From contig CP016269.1 of assembly GCA_001880285.1 (NCBI GenBank), positions 1,002,501 to 1,066,500 on the forward strand: a stretch of 64,000 nucleotides of DNA, in the 5' to 3' direction. Made by a program: the position numbers and the translations under genes. The DNA comes from Flavobacteriaceae bacterium UJ101. GTDB lineage: Bacteria; Bacteroidota; Bacteroidia; Flavobacteriales; UJ101. The stretch's first letter is position 1; each line of letters begins with the position of its first letter. The notes under the pieces were generated by a model. That model was not told the origin of the DNA. It was given only the letters and a program-made list of their open reading frames with translations, and searched no databases. Shown piece after piece: positions 22,872 to 31,731 of the stretch.

Positions 22872-24070
22872 TGAAAAAGGTAGTGGTTATCGGAGGAGGT
22901 GCTGCAGGATTCTTTTTCGCAGCCAATTATCAAGAAAAAAATCCTCAAACTGAAGTTATTGTACTTGAAAAAGCCAAATTACCTTTACAGAAAGTAAAAA
23001 TATCTGGAGGAGGCCGTTGTAATGTAACCAATGCTACTTTTATTCCTCGTGAACTAGTTAAAAATTATCCTCGAGGAAGTAAAGAATTGATGAGTGTTTT
23101 CTCACAATTTCAGCCTGCTGATACTTTTGATTGGTTCAATTCAAGAGGTGTAGAATTCCTAATTCAAGAAGACAACCGTGTTTTTCCTGAAACCAATGAT
23201 TCTCAAACCATTATAGATTGTTTGTATAATACTGCAATTCATGCTGGAGTAAAATTTTACAATGAGCAAGCTGTTAAAAATATATCAAAAACAGCTACTA
23301 CTTGGATTATAGAAACAAAGACGCATACCTTCAAAGCAGACAAAGTGGTTGTAACAACAGGAAATTCTAAAGTAATTTGGAATGTTTTAGAAGGCTTAAA
23401 TCATACGATTATAAAACCTGTTCCCTCTTTATTTACTTTTAATTGTAATGACCCTCGAATAGAAGGAATGATGGGACTCGCACTACCCTATTGTGAAACT
23501 AAAATTAAAGAGTTAAAAGCAAAAGATTTTGGTCCTGTTTTAATAACTCACTGGGGATTTTCTGGACCAGGAATTTTAAAACTCTCTGCTTGGCAAGCTC
23601 GTGAATTAGCTAAGCTAAACTATCATTTTACTTTGCAAATCAATTGGCTTTCTGAAGATTTTAATCACGTATTAGAAGAATTAAGAGAATTTAAAATACA
23701 ACATTCCAAAACACAAATCAAAACCTACAACCCTTACGAAATCCCCAAACGTTTGTGGGCTAAATTTCTGGAGGCCTCTGCGATCAAAGAAGAAAATAAT
23801 TGGGCAGATCTCAATAAAAAACAATTAAACAAATTGGCTACAGAGCTAACTCAAGCAGAATATCATATTACAGGTAAAAGTACTTATAAAGATGAATTTG
23901 TAACAGCTGGAGGTATTGATTTAAAAGAAATCGATTTGAAGACTATGCAAAGTAAAATTCATCCTGGCTTATATTTTGCAGGAGAAGTTATTAATGTTGA
24001 CGCTATAACTGGAGGGTATAATTTCCAAAATGCTTGGAGTACTGCTTGGATTGCAAGTGAACATGTTTAA
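22871..24070 (+). CDS. BaiN/RdsA-like (HI0933 family) NAD(P)/FAD-dependent oxidoreductase
   Basis: This 399-residue flavoprotein has an FAD-binding Rossmann motif at the N-terminus (VVIGGGAAGFFFA), then KVKISGGGRCNVTNA, a signature of the HI0933-like family. YFAGEVINVDAITGGYNFQNAW near the C-terminus is the second FAD-binding segment. Homologues have been tied to bile-acid reduction (BaiN) and to rRNA dihydrouridine formation (RdsA-type). The latter is an appealing role next to the tRNA-modification gene tsaB, but that is inference. Translation is coupled to tsaB. Confidence 0.88.
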   Translation: MKKVVVIGGGAAGFFFAANYQEKNPQTEVIVLEKAKLPLQKVKISGGGRCNVTNATFIPRELVKNYPRGSKELMSVFSQFQPADTFDWFNSRGVEFLIQEDNRVFPETNDSQTIIDCLYNTAIHAGVKFYNEQAVKNISKTATTWIIETKTHTFKADKVVVTTGNSKVIWNVLEGLNHTIIKPVPSLFTFNCNDPRIEGMMGLALPYCETKIKELKAKDFGPVLITHWGFSGPGILKLSAWQARELAKLNYHFTLQINWLSEDFNHVLEELREFKIQHSKTQIKTYNPYEIPKRLWAKFLEASAIKEENNWADLNKKQLNKLATELTQAEYHITGKSTYKDEFVTAGGIDLKEIDLKTMQSKIHPGLYFAGEVINVDAITGGYNFQNAWSTAWIASEHV

Positions 24071-24100
24071 TTTTTTTAGTATCTTGACCAAAAGAATCTT

Positions 24101-24250
24101 ATGTATACTTTATTAGCTAAAATTAACAAAATAGTATTACCCTCATATACCAAAAAACGTTTGGATCTTGCTCATGCAACAAAACTACAAAAAGCTATTA
24201 TTGGTTGGCGGTATTTCATTACAACTAAAGCCTTAGGGGAAAAGAAATAA
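24101..24250 (+). CDS. Small conserved basic protein (49 residues)
   Basis: This short reading frame starts MYTLLAKINKIVLPSYTKKR and ends TTKALGEKK. It closely resembles a small flavobacterial protein of about 50 residues that I recall (pattern LLAKINK..LPSY.KK.LDL..ATK.QKALIGWRYYVT..AL). Databases have sometimes labelled that protein 'SsrA-binding protein', although it has no SmpB fold. It lies 30 bases after the flavoprotein gene and 60 before the HMG-CoA lyase gene. The protein is basic and has no signal peptide. Function is unknown. Confidence 0.7.
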   Translation: MYTLLAKINKIVLPSYTKKRLDLAHATKLQKAIIGWRYFITTKALGEKK

Positions 24251-24310
24251 GGATTTCTCAATCTCCTTTAAAAATTGTATCTTTAAACAATAAATTTCTA
24301 AAAGAGAATT

Positions 24311-25168
24311 GTGATAAAAATTATTGAATGTCCACGTGATGCTATGCAAGGAATTAAAACTTTTATTCCTACAGAAGAAAAAGCACAATATATCAACCAC
24401 TTACTTCAAGTTGGATTTGATACGTTGGATTTCACCAGTTTTGTATCTCCTAAAGCTATTCCACAAATGCGTGATGCTCACGATTTAATGAAATTAATCG
24501 ACTTTGAAAATTCAAAATCTAAACATTTAGCCATTGTAGCCAATATAAGAGGGGCAAAAGACGCATGTGAATATAAACAGATTGATTATATAGGTTATCC
24601 TTTTTCTATATCTGAAACCTTTCAAAAACGAAATGCAAACGCAACTATTGAAGATGCTTTTAAAACAGTAAAAGAAATTCAAAATCTTGTACAACAAAAA
24701 GGAAAAACATTGGTTATTTATTTTTCAATGGCTTTTGGAAATCCCTATGGAGAAGATTGGAATACGGAAATTTTAAATTATTGGGCTAAACGAATGCATG
24801 AAATCGAAATTAAAATTATTTCACTTTCTGATACTGTAGGAGTTGCCAAAACAAAAGATGTACAAAACGTTTTCACCTCTTTAATTCAACAATATCCTAC
24901 TATTGAATTTGGGGCGCATTTTCACACAAAACCACATTATTATTGGGAAAACCTCACAGCTGCTTATGATGCAGGATGTAGAAGATTTGATGCAGCAATG
25001 AAAGGCTTTGGAGGATGCCCAATGGCTGAAGATGAATTAATAGGTAATGTTCCTACTGAAAAGGTAGTTACTTTTGTTGAAGCTCAACAAGAACAACATA
25101 ATTTAAATATGCCTCGCTTTGAAACTTCTTTTAATGAAGCCATGAAATTATTTGGAAAATATAGTTAA
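24311..25168 (+). CDS. Hydroxymethylglutaryl-CoA lyase-like enzyme
   Basis: This 285-residue TIM-barrel enzyme of the HMG-CoA lyase family cleaves HMG-CoA to acetoacetate and acetyl-CoA, the end of leucine catabolism. Catalytic Arg-Asp are present in ECPRDAMQG (usually GPRDGLQ). The metal-binding HxH is in FGAHFHTKPH, and the active-site Cys loop is GFGGCPMAEDELIGN with VPTEKV following. FTSFVSPKAIPQMRDA is the substrate-binding strand. The start is GTG (24311), because the first ATG would lose the catalytic RD. It could compete with the mevalonate pathway for HMG-CoA. Confidence 0.85.
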   Translation: MIKIIECPRDAMQGIKTFIPTEEKAQYINHLLQVGFDTLDFTSFVSPKAIPQMRDAHDLMKLIDFENSKSKHLAIVANIRGAKDACEYKQIDYIGYPFSISETFQKRNANATIEDAFKTVKEIQNLVQQKGKTLVIYFSMAFGNPYGEDWNTEILNYWAKRMHEIEIKIISLSDTVGVAKTKDVQNVFTSLIQQYPTIEFGAHFHTKPHYYWENLTAAYDAGCRRFDAAMKGFGGCPMAEDELIGNVPTEKVVTFVEAQQEQHNLNMPRFETSFNEAMKLFGKYS

Positions 25169-25220
25169 ATGAAAAATTAAAAATGATTATTCATTTTTAG
25201 CTTTTCACTATTTAGTTCAG

Positions 25221-25228
25221 TATATTTG
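25221..25228 (+). promoter_or_regulatory. -7 element for the DUF4254 gene
   Basis: TATATTTG lies 21 bases before the ATG at 25249. No clear -33 box is visible. Confidence 0.4.
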
Positions 25229-25248
25229 TTAAATTAATTTATAACAAC

Positions 25249-25857
25249 ATGAAGTTTACAGAATTAGCATGGAAGATTTTTAATCAATCCATTGAAGATT
25301 ATCATAAAGAAGATAGCGTTTATACAAAAATTAATAATCCTTATTCAAAAGAACAAGAAATTGAACACTTGTTATATATGAAAAACTGGATTGATGCTGT
25401 ACAGTGGCATTTAGAAGATATTATTCGTGATCCTAATATAGATCCTGTAAAAGCATTAGAAATTAAACGTTGGATCGATCAATCTAACCAAGAACGTACT
25501 GATACAGTAGAATACATTGACTCATGGTTTTTACAACAATATAAAGATGTTAATAAACAAAATGGAGCTACCATAAATACAGAAAGTCCTGCATGGGGAA
25601 TTGACCGTTTTTCTATTTTAGCATTGAAAGTATATCATATGCGTGAAGAAGCAAACCGTACAGATGCTAGCCCTAGCCATATTGAAGCTTGTTCTAAAAA
25701 ATTAGCTATTTTAGAAGAGCAACATGAAGATTTAGGTACTGCAATTGAACAATTAATTGAAGATATTAAAACAGGTAACAAATACATGAAGGTTTATAAA
25801 CAAATGAAAATGTATAACGATGATGAATTAAACCCTGTTTTAAGAGCTCAAAAATAA
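25249..25857 (+). CDS. DUF4254 domain protein
   Basis: This 202-residue soluble protein matches DUF4254 as I remember it: an N-terminal FTELAWKIFNQSIEDYHK, then LLYMKNWIDAVQWHLEDIIRDPNIDP, a conserved IDQSNQERTDTVEYID and the late SRL/SRFSILALKVYHMREEANR block. It is all-helical. Bacteroidota often carry it near lipopolysaccharide or glycosyltransferase genes, but none are adjacent here. Function is unknown. A hairpin terminator follows. Confidence 0.82.
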   Translation: MKFTELAWKIFNQSIEDYHKEDSVYTKINNPYSKEQEIEHLLYMKNWIDAVQWHLEDIIRDPNIDPVKALEIKRWIDQSNQERTDTVEYIDSWFLQQYKDVNKQNGATINTESPAWGIDRFSILALKVYHMREEANRTDASPSHIEACSKKLAILEEQHEDLGTAIEQLIEDIKTGNKYMKVYKQMKMYNDDELNPVLRAQK

Positions 25858-25881
25858 TCGAAATTACATCATAATTTTAGT

Positions 25882-25917
25882 AAAAAAGTGTATGATATAA
25901 ACTTCATACGCTTTTTT
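25882..25917 (+). terminator. Terminator after the DUF4254 gene
   Basis: AAAAAAGTGTATGA pairs with TCATACGCTTTTTT (one G-U or mismatch) around an eight-base loop, 25 bases after the stop codon. The right arm ends in a T run. Confidence 0.75.
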
Positions 25918-25966
25918 CATTCTGTTAAAAATCAACTATTTAATAGAGTTATCAAGAATGTAAGAC

Positions 25967-26016
25967 AAAAAAATTAGATCAAGATATTTTTAACTACATC
26001 TTGATCTAATTTTTTT
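25967..26016 (-). terminator. Terminator after the M2 peptidase gene
   Basis: A perfect 19-base stem (AAAAAAATTAGATCAAGAT / its complement) around a 12-base loop lies 18 bases beyond the minus-strand stop codon. It could also act on plus-strand readthrough behind the DUF4254 terminator. Confidence 0.75.
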
Positions 26017-26033
26017 AATACTATATTAATAGA

Positions 26034-27884
26034 TTAAATACTTTCCGGCAATGTATACTCTCTATCTTTATTTTCTTCTTTTAAATACTTCATTAAAGGC
26101 TCAAAATATTCTAACATAGGTTTAGCACTCATATCACTTCCAACATTTTCTATAAGCAATTCATGCCAATCACAATTAGCTCCCGGATATAAAATATTCT
26201 TCAAAAAGTCTCCTACTTCTTTATTTCCATAATAATTGGTTGCATGCGGATCTTGCTTTAAGATTTTTTTAGCAATATGATCATGCAATTGAAATAACAA
26301 TATATACGAAATAGCATAGTCATAATATTGGGCTGCATCATTGTTAATATGTGTTTTTGCTGTAGCATCACAATATTCCTCTCCTCTCTCAGTAGGAGGA
26401 ACAATTCCCTGGTACTTTTTCTTTAGTTCCCACCATTTTTTATTGAATTGATCTTTTGGTAAGTCTTGAGCATATAATTCATGTTCAAAACTGTTCATTA
26501 CACCAGCTGAAAAAGGTAAAAACACGACATAATTCATAGCTTCTTTTAATAAAATTTGCATTTCATCTGTCTGAGCATCTTTATTAATCAAACCTCTATT
26601 TACAAGAAAAGGTTTTTGCATCGCGGCTAAACCTAATAAACTTCCAACACCTTCATGAAACCCTCGATTAGCTCCACCTCTCAATAATGGAGGAACATCA
26701 GGATTGGTATACGTTAAATAATAATAAATATGCCCTAATTCATGATGTACCGTTTCATAATATTCAGGAGTTGGTGACACACTCATTAAACAACGCACAT
26801 CATTTTCTAAATTCATATGCCAAGCTGATGCATGATTATTTTTCTTGTGATCTGCATTTTTTGGTAAGGGATACATACTCCCCTTTTCGTAAAAAGATTG
26901 AGGTAACGCTTCAAATCCAATACTTTTGTAAAAATTTTCTCCTTCTTTTACAATCCATTCTGCTGATTTATCTTTCAATGCTTTTGATAAGTCCAATCCT
27001 TGTACTTGTATTTCAGGGCTCCAATCTTGTCCCCAACGATTCGGTAACCAATGAGCTGGTAACATATCAGGAACATCTGTATTGTATTTCTTAGCCAATT
27101 CATAACGCATATACGTATGTAATTCTCTATACAAAGGCCAAATATCACGAATCATTTGATCATTTAACTCTTGCATTTCATTACGTGTCATTCCATAGTC
27201 TGAAACTTGGTATGAATAATAATCGTCATAGCCTAAAGCTTGTACCGTTTGGTTACGTAATTTTTTTAGATTATCCAATCCCTCTTTTAATGTTTTACCT
27301 ACATCTTTTGATGATTCCCAATATTTTAAACGTTCATTTAAATCTTTACTAGAGGTTAGTTTCTCATCAATATCACCCGTACTCACTTCATTATCATCTA
27401 CTTTAAAGGTATACCCAAACAATGCTGCATTTTGTGCATTTTCTGCTTCAATTCGTTTTGAGACTAAATCTGCTACAATTTCTGGATTATTAGCAGCACC
27501 ATAAATAATGGCTTTTAATTGACGTACTTGAACAGGTTTTAATTTGTCTTCTTTTTCTAGAAATTTTTGTGCTTGCTCAATATTTTGCTTATTACCTGTA
27601 AATTTAGCAAAAGCTTCATCTGCTTCTTGTACTAGTTTTTCCGTTTCTTCATCCCCTTTTACAATATAAGTATTTGCTTTCCATTGTGCTTCAGAAGAGG
27701 CAGTATATAAAGCTACATATTCTTTTGTATAAGTATCTAAAAAAGATTGCACTTCCTTTTCTAAAGTACTATCAATTTCTTTTTGGGTAACTTCAACATT
27801 ATTGGATTGGGATTTTTCTGTCTTACATCCCATTATCACAAAAATTGTTGTCATTACGGTAGGTAATAACATTCTTGTTCTCAT
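26034..27884 (-). CDS. M2-family (ACE-like) peptidyl-dipeptidase lipoprotein
   Basis: This 616-residue envelope lipoprotein has a signal peptide with lipobox VIMGC (about residue 19-20). The large helical catalytic domain carries the zinc motif HHELGHIYYYL (HExxH). A downstream Glu lies in NRGFHEGVGSLLGLA, as in angiotensin-converting-enzyme-like M2 peptidases, which remove C-terminal dipeptides. Family length is about 600, so it is complete. It probably trims peptides in the periplasm or at the cell surface. It follows apt by only 12 bases, so they share a transcript. Confidence 0.9.
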   Translation of the reverse strand: MRTRMLLPTVMTTIFVIMGCKTEKSQSNNVEVTQKEIDSTLEKEVQSFLDTYTKEYVALYTASSEAQWKANTYIVKGDEETEKLVQEADEAFAKFTGNKQNIEQAQKFLEKEDKLKPVQVRQLKAIIYGAANNPEIVADLVSKRIEAENAQNAALFGYTFKVDDNEVSTGDIDEKLTSSKDLNERLKYWESSKDVGKTLKEGLDNLKKLRNQTVQALGYDDYYSYQVSDYGMTRNEMQELNDQMIRDIWPLYRELHTYMRYELAKKYNTDVPDMLPAHWLPNRWGQDWSPEIQVQGLDLSKALKDKSAEWIVKEGENFYKSIGFEALPQSFYEKGSMYPLPKNADHKKNNHASAWHMNLENDVRCLMSVSPTPEYYETVHHELGHIYYYLTYTNPDVPPLLRGGANRGFHEGVGSLLGLAAMQKPFLVNRGLINKDAQTDEMQILLKEAMNYVVFLPFSAGVMNSFEHELYAQDLPKDQFNKKWWELKKKYQGIVPPTERGEEYCDATAKTHINNDAAQYYDYAISYILLFQLHDHIAKKILKQDPHATNYYGNKEVGDFLKNILYPGANCDWHELLIENVGSDMSAKPMLEYFEPLMKYLKEENKDREYTLPESI

Positions 27885-27896
27885 CGGTTAAAAGTT

Positions 27897-28421
27897 TTAG
27901 TAGTTAATTAATGATATTCTATCCTCAGTATATTTTTTAATTTTTTCATCACCATTTAAAAACTCAATAGCAGCCAAAAAACTAAATTGAGCAGGAACAG
28001 CACCTACTTGCTTTATTAATTCAGCACATGCTTCAGCGGTTCCTCCCGTTGCTAAAACATCATCATGAATTAAAACACGCTGCCCTTCTTTTATATAATG
28101 CTTGTTCATTTCAATTTCAGCAGTACCATATTCTAAATCATATTTTTGAGAAATCGTTTCTCCTGGTAACTTACCTGCTTTACGAATTAATACAAAAGGT
28201 ACCCCTAATTTATTTGCAATCCCCATCCCAAAAAGGAAACCTCTACTTTCAATACCACAAACGACATCCACTTTCCCTTTTGCTTTTTCTACAAAAGCAT
28301 CAACAATATCATTACATAGTTGAGCATCTAAAAAAATAGGTGTGATGTCTTTAAAAATAACCCCTTCTTGGGGAAAATCAGGAACATCGACGATGGTTTC
28401 CTTGATTCTGTTCTCTAACAT
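27897..28421 (-). CDS. apt: Adenine phosphoribosyltransferase
   Basis: This is the purine salvage enzyme that joins adenine and PRPP to give AMP. It has 174 residues from the ATG at 28419-28421 (MLENRIKETIVDVPDFP). The PRPP loop is LIHDDVLATGGTAEA, and ESRGFLFGMGIA and VLIRKAGKLPGET are Apt-specific. A longer in-frame start at 28466 is rejected because a TAAATTTG promoter element lies between it and the chosen ATG. It is the first gene of a unit with the M2 peptidase. Confidence 0.95.
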   Translation of the reverse strand: MLENRIKETIVDVPDFPQEGVIFKDITPIFLDAQLCNDIVDAFVEKAKGKVDVVCGIESRGFLFGMGIANKLGVPFVLIRKAGKLPGETISQKYDLEYGTAEIEMNKHYIKEGQRVLIHDDVLATGGTAEACAELIKQVGAVPAQFSFLAAIEFLNGDEKIKKYTEDRISLINY

Positions 28422-28447
28422 GATCAATTTTAATTTATTGTTACTTT

Positions 28448-28455
28448 CAAATTTA
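28448..28455 (-). promoter_or_regulatory. -7 element for apt
   Basis: TAAATTTG on the minus strand would start transcription near 28444, 23 bases before the chosen apt ATG. No clear -33 box is visible. Confidence 0.4.
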
Positions 28456-28537
28456 TTAAAATTCAATTAAACCATCTCTATTTTAATTTATTAGTTATCC
28501 ACAATAGACCTTTTATCGGTTTTAAAATAATATTCTG

Positions 28538-28545
28538 TATTTTTG
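28538..28545 (+). promoter_or_regulatory. -7 element for the ABC exporter gene
   Basis: TATTTTTG lies 21 bases before the ATG at 28566. It supports the ATG over a TTG at 28557, which would leave only about eight bases of leader. Confidence 0.4.
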
Positions 28546-28565
28546 TTCATTCAAGTTTGAAAAAT

Positions 28566-30395
28566 ATGAGCGCATTAAAACGAGCTATTAGTTATACAAA
28601 ACCTTATACAGGTTCCTTTTCTCTTTCTATTTTATTCAATACTGTTTATGCTATTTTAAATGTTTTAGCAATGGCCATGATGATGCCTGTATTAGGCATT
28701 ATGTTTGATGAAGAATACCAAGAAGTTAAAAAACCAATTTATGATGGTTTCTCTTCCTTAGGTGATTATGCAAAAGAATCCGTTTATTATCTTGCACAAA
28801 ATATTAAAGAGGAGCGTGGTGTTTTATATACATTAGCCTTTTTTTGTATTGCTTTTCTAATCATATTTTTTCTTCGTAATTTCTTTCGTTTTTTAGGACA
28901 AATTTTTCTTATTTCTTTAAAAACAGGTGTTACTAAAGATTTTAGAAATGCTATTCATCAAAAAATATTAGATCTTCCTGTTTCTTTTTTTACTGAAAAA
29001 AGAAAAGGGGATATGATGTCACGTATTTCAAGTGATGTCTCAGAAGTAGAAAGTTCTATTTTAGGGTCTATTATTGAGATTGTTCGATCTCCTATCATGA
29101 TTATTATTTATTTGGTTTCTTTATTTTTAATGAATCCTCAATTAACTTTATTTGCTCTTTTAATCTTCCCTGCTTTAGGTACTTTTATTTCCTTATTAGG
29201 AAAAAGTTTAAAAAGAGGATCTAAACGTACACAAGATCAATTGGGAAAAGTTATTTCAAACGTTGAGGAGACTTTATCAGGACTAAAAATTATTAAAATA
29301 TTCAATGCTGACAAACAAGTACAAGGTAAATTTGAGGAATCAACCAGTTTACATCAAAATTTTCTAGCACGTGTTCTTCGTAGAAATGAGTTGGCATCTC
29401 CTGTGAGTGAATTTTTAGGAGCAATCTTATTAGTTATTATTATTTATTACGGAGGTCGTTTACAAATTAGTGGTGAAGGAATGAAAGGATCTGAATTTGT
29501 AGCTTATATTGGATTATTTTATACGTTATTAGATCCTATTAAACGTTTTTCTAAAGGTTTTTCTAATATTAATAAGGGAAGAGCATCTGCAGAACGTATT
29601 TTTGAAATTATTGATACCGATGTTTCGATTAAAGATCATGAAAATGCACTTTCTAAACAATCATTTGATTCTAACATAACATTTGAAAATGTTTACTTTC
29701 AATATGATGAAAAAGAAGTTATTCAAAACTTTAACCTAACCTTACCAAAAGGAAAAACAATTGCTCTTGTAGGAAGTAGTGGTAGTGGTAAAAGTACCTT
29801 GGCCAATTTAATCACTCGCTTTTATGATGTAACCAAAGGTTCTATTAACATTGATCAACAGAATATAAAAGATATCAAATTAAATGATTATCGTCAATTA
29901 TTCGGAATGGTAACCCAAGAAAGTATTCTATTTAACGATACTGTTTTCAATAATTTAATTTTAGGAAAACCTGATGCTACTTTAGAAGAAGTAACACAAG
30001 CTGCTAAAATAGCAAATGCTCATGAATTCATCATGAAATTAGAAAATGGATATCAAACTAACATTGGAGAAGGTGGAGGAAAACTTTCAGGTGGACAAAA
30101 ACAACGAATGAGTATAGCCCGCGCTGTCTTAGCCAATCCACCTATTATGATTTTAGATGAAGCTACCTCGGCACTAGACTCTCATTCTGAAAAATTAGTA
30201 CAAGAAGCATTAGACAACATGATGAAAGATCGTACTTCACTGGTTATTGCACATCGATTATCTACTATTCAAAATGCTGATTTAATAGTTGTCATGGAAG
30301 AAGGGAAAATTATAGAACAAGGTTCTCATTCTGAACTTATAGATCAAAAAGGAGCTTATAAAAAACTAATAGAATTGCAAAATATTGCAAGTTAA
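28566..30395 (+). CDS. MsbA-like ABC exporter (membrane and ATPase domains fused)
   Basis: This 609-residue inner-membrane half-transporter works as a homodimer. Six transmembrane helices span about residues 15-320. The ATPase domain follows, with Walker A GSSGSGKST, Q-loop in GMVTQESILF, signature LSGGQKQRMSIARA, Walker B IMILDEATSALD and the H-loop in LVIAHRLSTI. The order and length match lipid A or drug exporters such as MsbA. Substrate cannot be assigned, though lipid export is the usual guess for the single conserved flavobacterial copy. DUF1294 follows after six bases. Confidence 0.9.
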   Translation: MSALKRAISYTKPYTGSFSLSILFNTVYAILNVLAMAMMMPVLGIMFDEEYQEVKKPIYDGFSSLGDYAKESVYYLAQNIKEERGVLYTLAFFCIAFLIIFFLRNFFRFLGQIFLISLKTGVTKDFRNAIHQKILDLPVSFFTEKRKGDMMSRISSDVSEVESSILGSIIEIVRSPIMIIIYLVSLFLMNPQLTLFALLIFPALGTFISLLGKSLKRGSKRTQDQLGKVISNVEETLSGLKIIKIFNADKQVQGKFEESTSLHQNFLARVLRRNELASPVSEFLGAILLVIIIYYGGRLQISGEGMKGSEFVAYIGLFYTLLDPIKRFSKGFSNINKGRASAERIFEIIDTDVSIKDHENALSKQSFDSNITFENVYFQYDEKEVIQNFNLTLPKGKTIALVGSSGSGKSTLANLITRFYDVTKGSINIDQQNIKDIKLNDYRQLFGMVTQESILFNDTVFNNLILGKPDATLEEVTQAAKIANAHEFIMKLENGYQTNIGEGGGKLSGGQKQRMSIARAVLANPPIMILDEATSALDSHSEKLVQEALDNMMKDRTSLVIAHRLSTIQNADLIVVMEEGKIIEQGSHSELIDQKGAYKKLIELQNIAS

Positions 30396-30401
30396 TACAC
30401 T

Positions 30402-30659
30402 ATGAATTACTTATTTTATAGTTGTTCCGTTTTAAATTTAATAAGCTTTTTACTTTTTGGTATAGATAAATTCAAAGCCCGAAAACAACTTTGGCGTATT
30501 TCAGAATTAACTTTACTAGTTTTTGCTTTTTTGGGGCCTCTAGGTGCATTATTAGGCATGAATATTTTTAGACATAAAACTCAAAAATGGAAATTTAAAA
30601 TACTAATTCCATTATTTTTAATTATTCAATTAACACTTTTTTACTTTACTCAATTCTAA
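30402..30659 (+). CDS. DUF1294 small membrane protein
   Basis: This 85-residue inner-membrane protein has three hydrophobic segments. The family marker FLLFGIDKFKARKQLWRISE is followed by LLVFAFLGPLGALLGM and NIFRHKTQKWKF, as in DUF1294 proteins (YdzA-like). Function is unknown. The six-base gap to the ABC exporter gene shows they are co-transcribed. Confidence 0.85.
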   Translation: MNYLFYSCSVLNLISFLLFGIDKFKARKQLWRISELTLLVFAFLGPLGALLGMNIFRHKTQKWKFKILIPLFLIIQLTLFYFTQF

Positions 30660-30730
30660 TTACATTTGAATAATGTAACGATACAAAAATATCATAATAA
30701 AAAACGTATCTTTACCAAAAAATTTATTTA

Positions 30731-31600
30731 ATGAATTACAAAAAGTTTACAAAACTTATTTTAGGGGTAATAATAAGTTGTGGTACAAATTCTGTTTTAG
30801 CAAACACAATTAATATTTCTAGTTTAAAAACAAATCATTCTTTAAAAAATACAGACTGGGATGGAGATGGAATCCCTGATTATCGTGATTTAGATAGCGA
30901 TAATGATGGTATTTCTGATTTAATAGAAGGAGGTATTAATCCTAAATTAGATCAAAATAATGATGGTAAAATTGACAACCCTACAGACACAAATCATAAT
31001 GGTTTAGCTGACTCTGTAGACCCTGACAATGGAGGTGCTCCTGCTTCTATTCCTGATACAGATGGGGATTCTGTTCCTGACTTTAGAGATTTAGATTCGG
31101 ATAATGATGGAATTAATGATATTGATGAAAGTGGTCATTTCAATTCAAATGAAAGAGGTTTTATGGAATCTAATGGTTCTTTTATTAACCCAAAAGACTT
31201 ACCTGATACCGATCAAGATGGTATACCAGATGTTCTGGACCCTAATATTGACACCTCTAATTTAAATAAAAAAGACTCCGATGGAGACGGCATCTTGGAT
31301 ATCTATGATGGGAAACCGTATGAATTTGGTGATGCACCAATGAATACTACACCTGAAATTCCTATTAATTCTATTGAAGAAACTAATAATTCTCGCATAA
31401 CAATTTATCCAAACCCAACTGCAGATGAATTAAATGTTACTCCATTAACAAAAGCAAATAAATACGTTATTTATAATAGCAATGGAAATGTTATTAAAAA
31501 AGGTAAGATTAGAAAAAATATAAACGTGAGCCAATTACCTACAGGGCTTTATATCATTAAATTTTCTGATGGTAGTTCTCATAAATTTATAAAAAAATAA
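30731..31600 (+). CDS. Secreted protein with thrombospondin-type-3 (Ca-binding) repeats and type IX sorting domain
   Basis: This 289-residue protein has a signal peptide ending SVLA. It then carries several Asp-rich units of the TSP3 type (DWDGDGIPDYRDLDSDNDGI; DTDGDSVPDFRDLDSDNDGI; DTDQDGIPDVLDP; DSDGDGILDIYD), which bind calcium in other proteins. The last 75 residues form a type A C-terminal domain. ITIYPNPTADELNV leads through KYVIYNSNGNVIKKG and LPTGLYIIKF to a terminal KFIKK. This marks cargo of the type IX secretion system. No enzymatic domain is present. A TACATTTG at 30661-30668 may be its promoter. Confidence 0.85.
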   Translation: MNYKKFTKLILGVIISCGTNSVLANTINISSLKTNHSLKNTDWDGDGIPDYRDLDSDNDGISDLIEGGINPKLDQNNDGKIDNPTDTNHNGLADSVDPDNGGAPASIPDTDGDSVPDFRDLDSDNDGINDIDESGHFNSNERGFMESNGSFINPKDLPDTDQDGIPDVLDPNIDTSNLNKKDSDGDGILDIYDGKPYEFGDAPMNTTPEIPINSIEETNNSRITIYPNPTADELNVTPLTKANKYVIYNSNGNVIKKGKIRKNINVSQLPTGLYIIKFSDGSSHKFIKK

Positions 31601-31617
31601 TAACATTTAAACCTCAT

Positions 31618-31653
31618 AAAAAAGAGCATTATAAATTTATAATGCTCTTTTTT
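31618..31653 (+). terminator. Terminator after the TSP3-repeat gene
   Basis: A perfect 18-base stem centred at 31635/31636 (AAAAAAGAGCATTATAAA and its complement) lies 18 bases after the stop codon, with a T run in the right arm. Confidence 0.8.
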
Positions 31654-31731
31654 ATTTTATAGTTTTGAAATACGTTAATCCTAATTTCAAAATAACACTA
31701 TTCTATTTTCTAACTCTTCCCAAGCTACTTC

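Noticed and set aside
26687-28339. Long antisense frames opposite the M2 peptidase and apt genes
   Set aside because: They are low-complexity His/Leu/Tyr-rich frames produced by the codon use of the real genes on the other strand.
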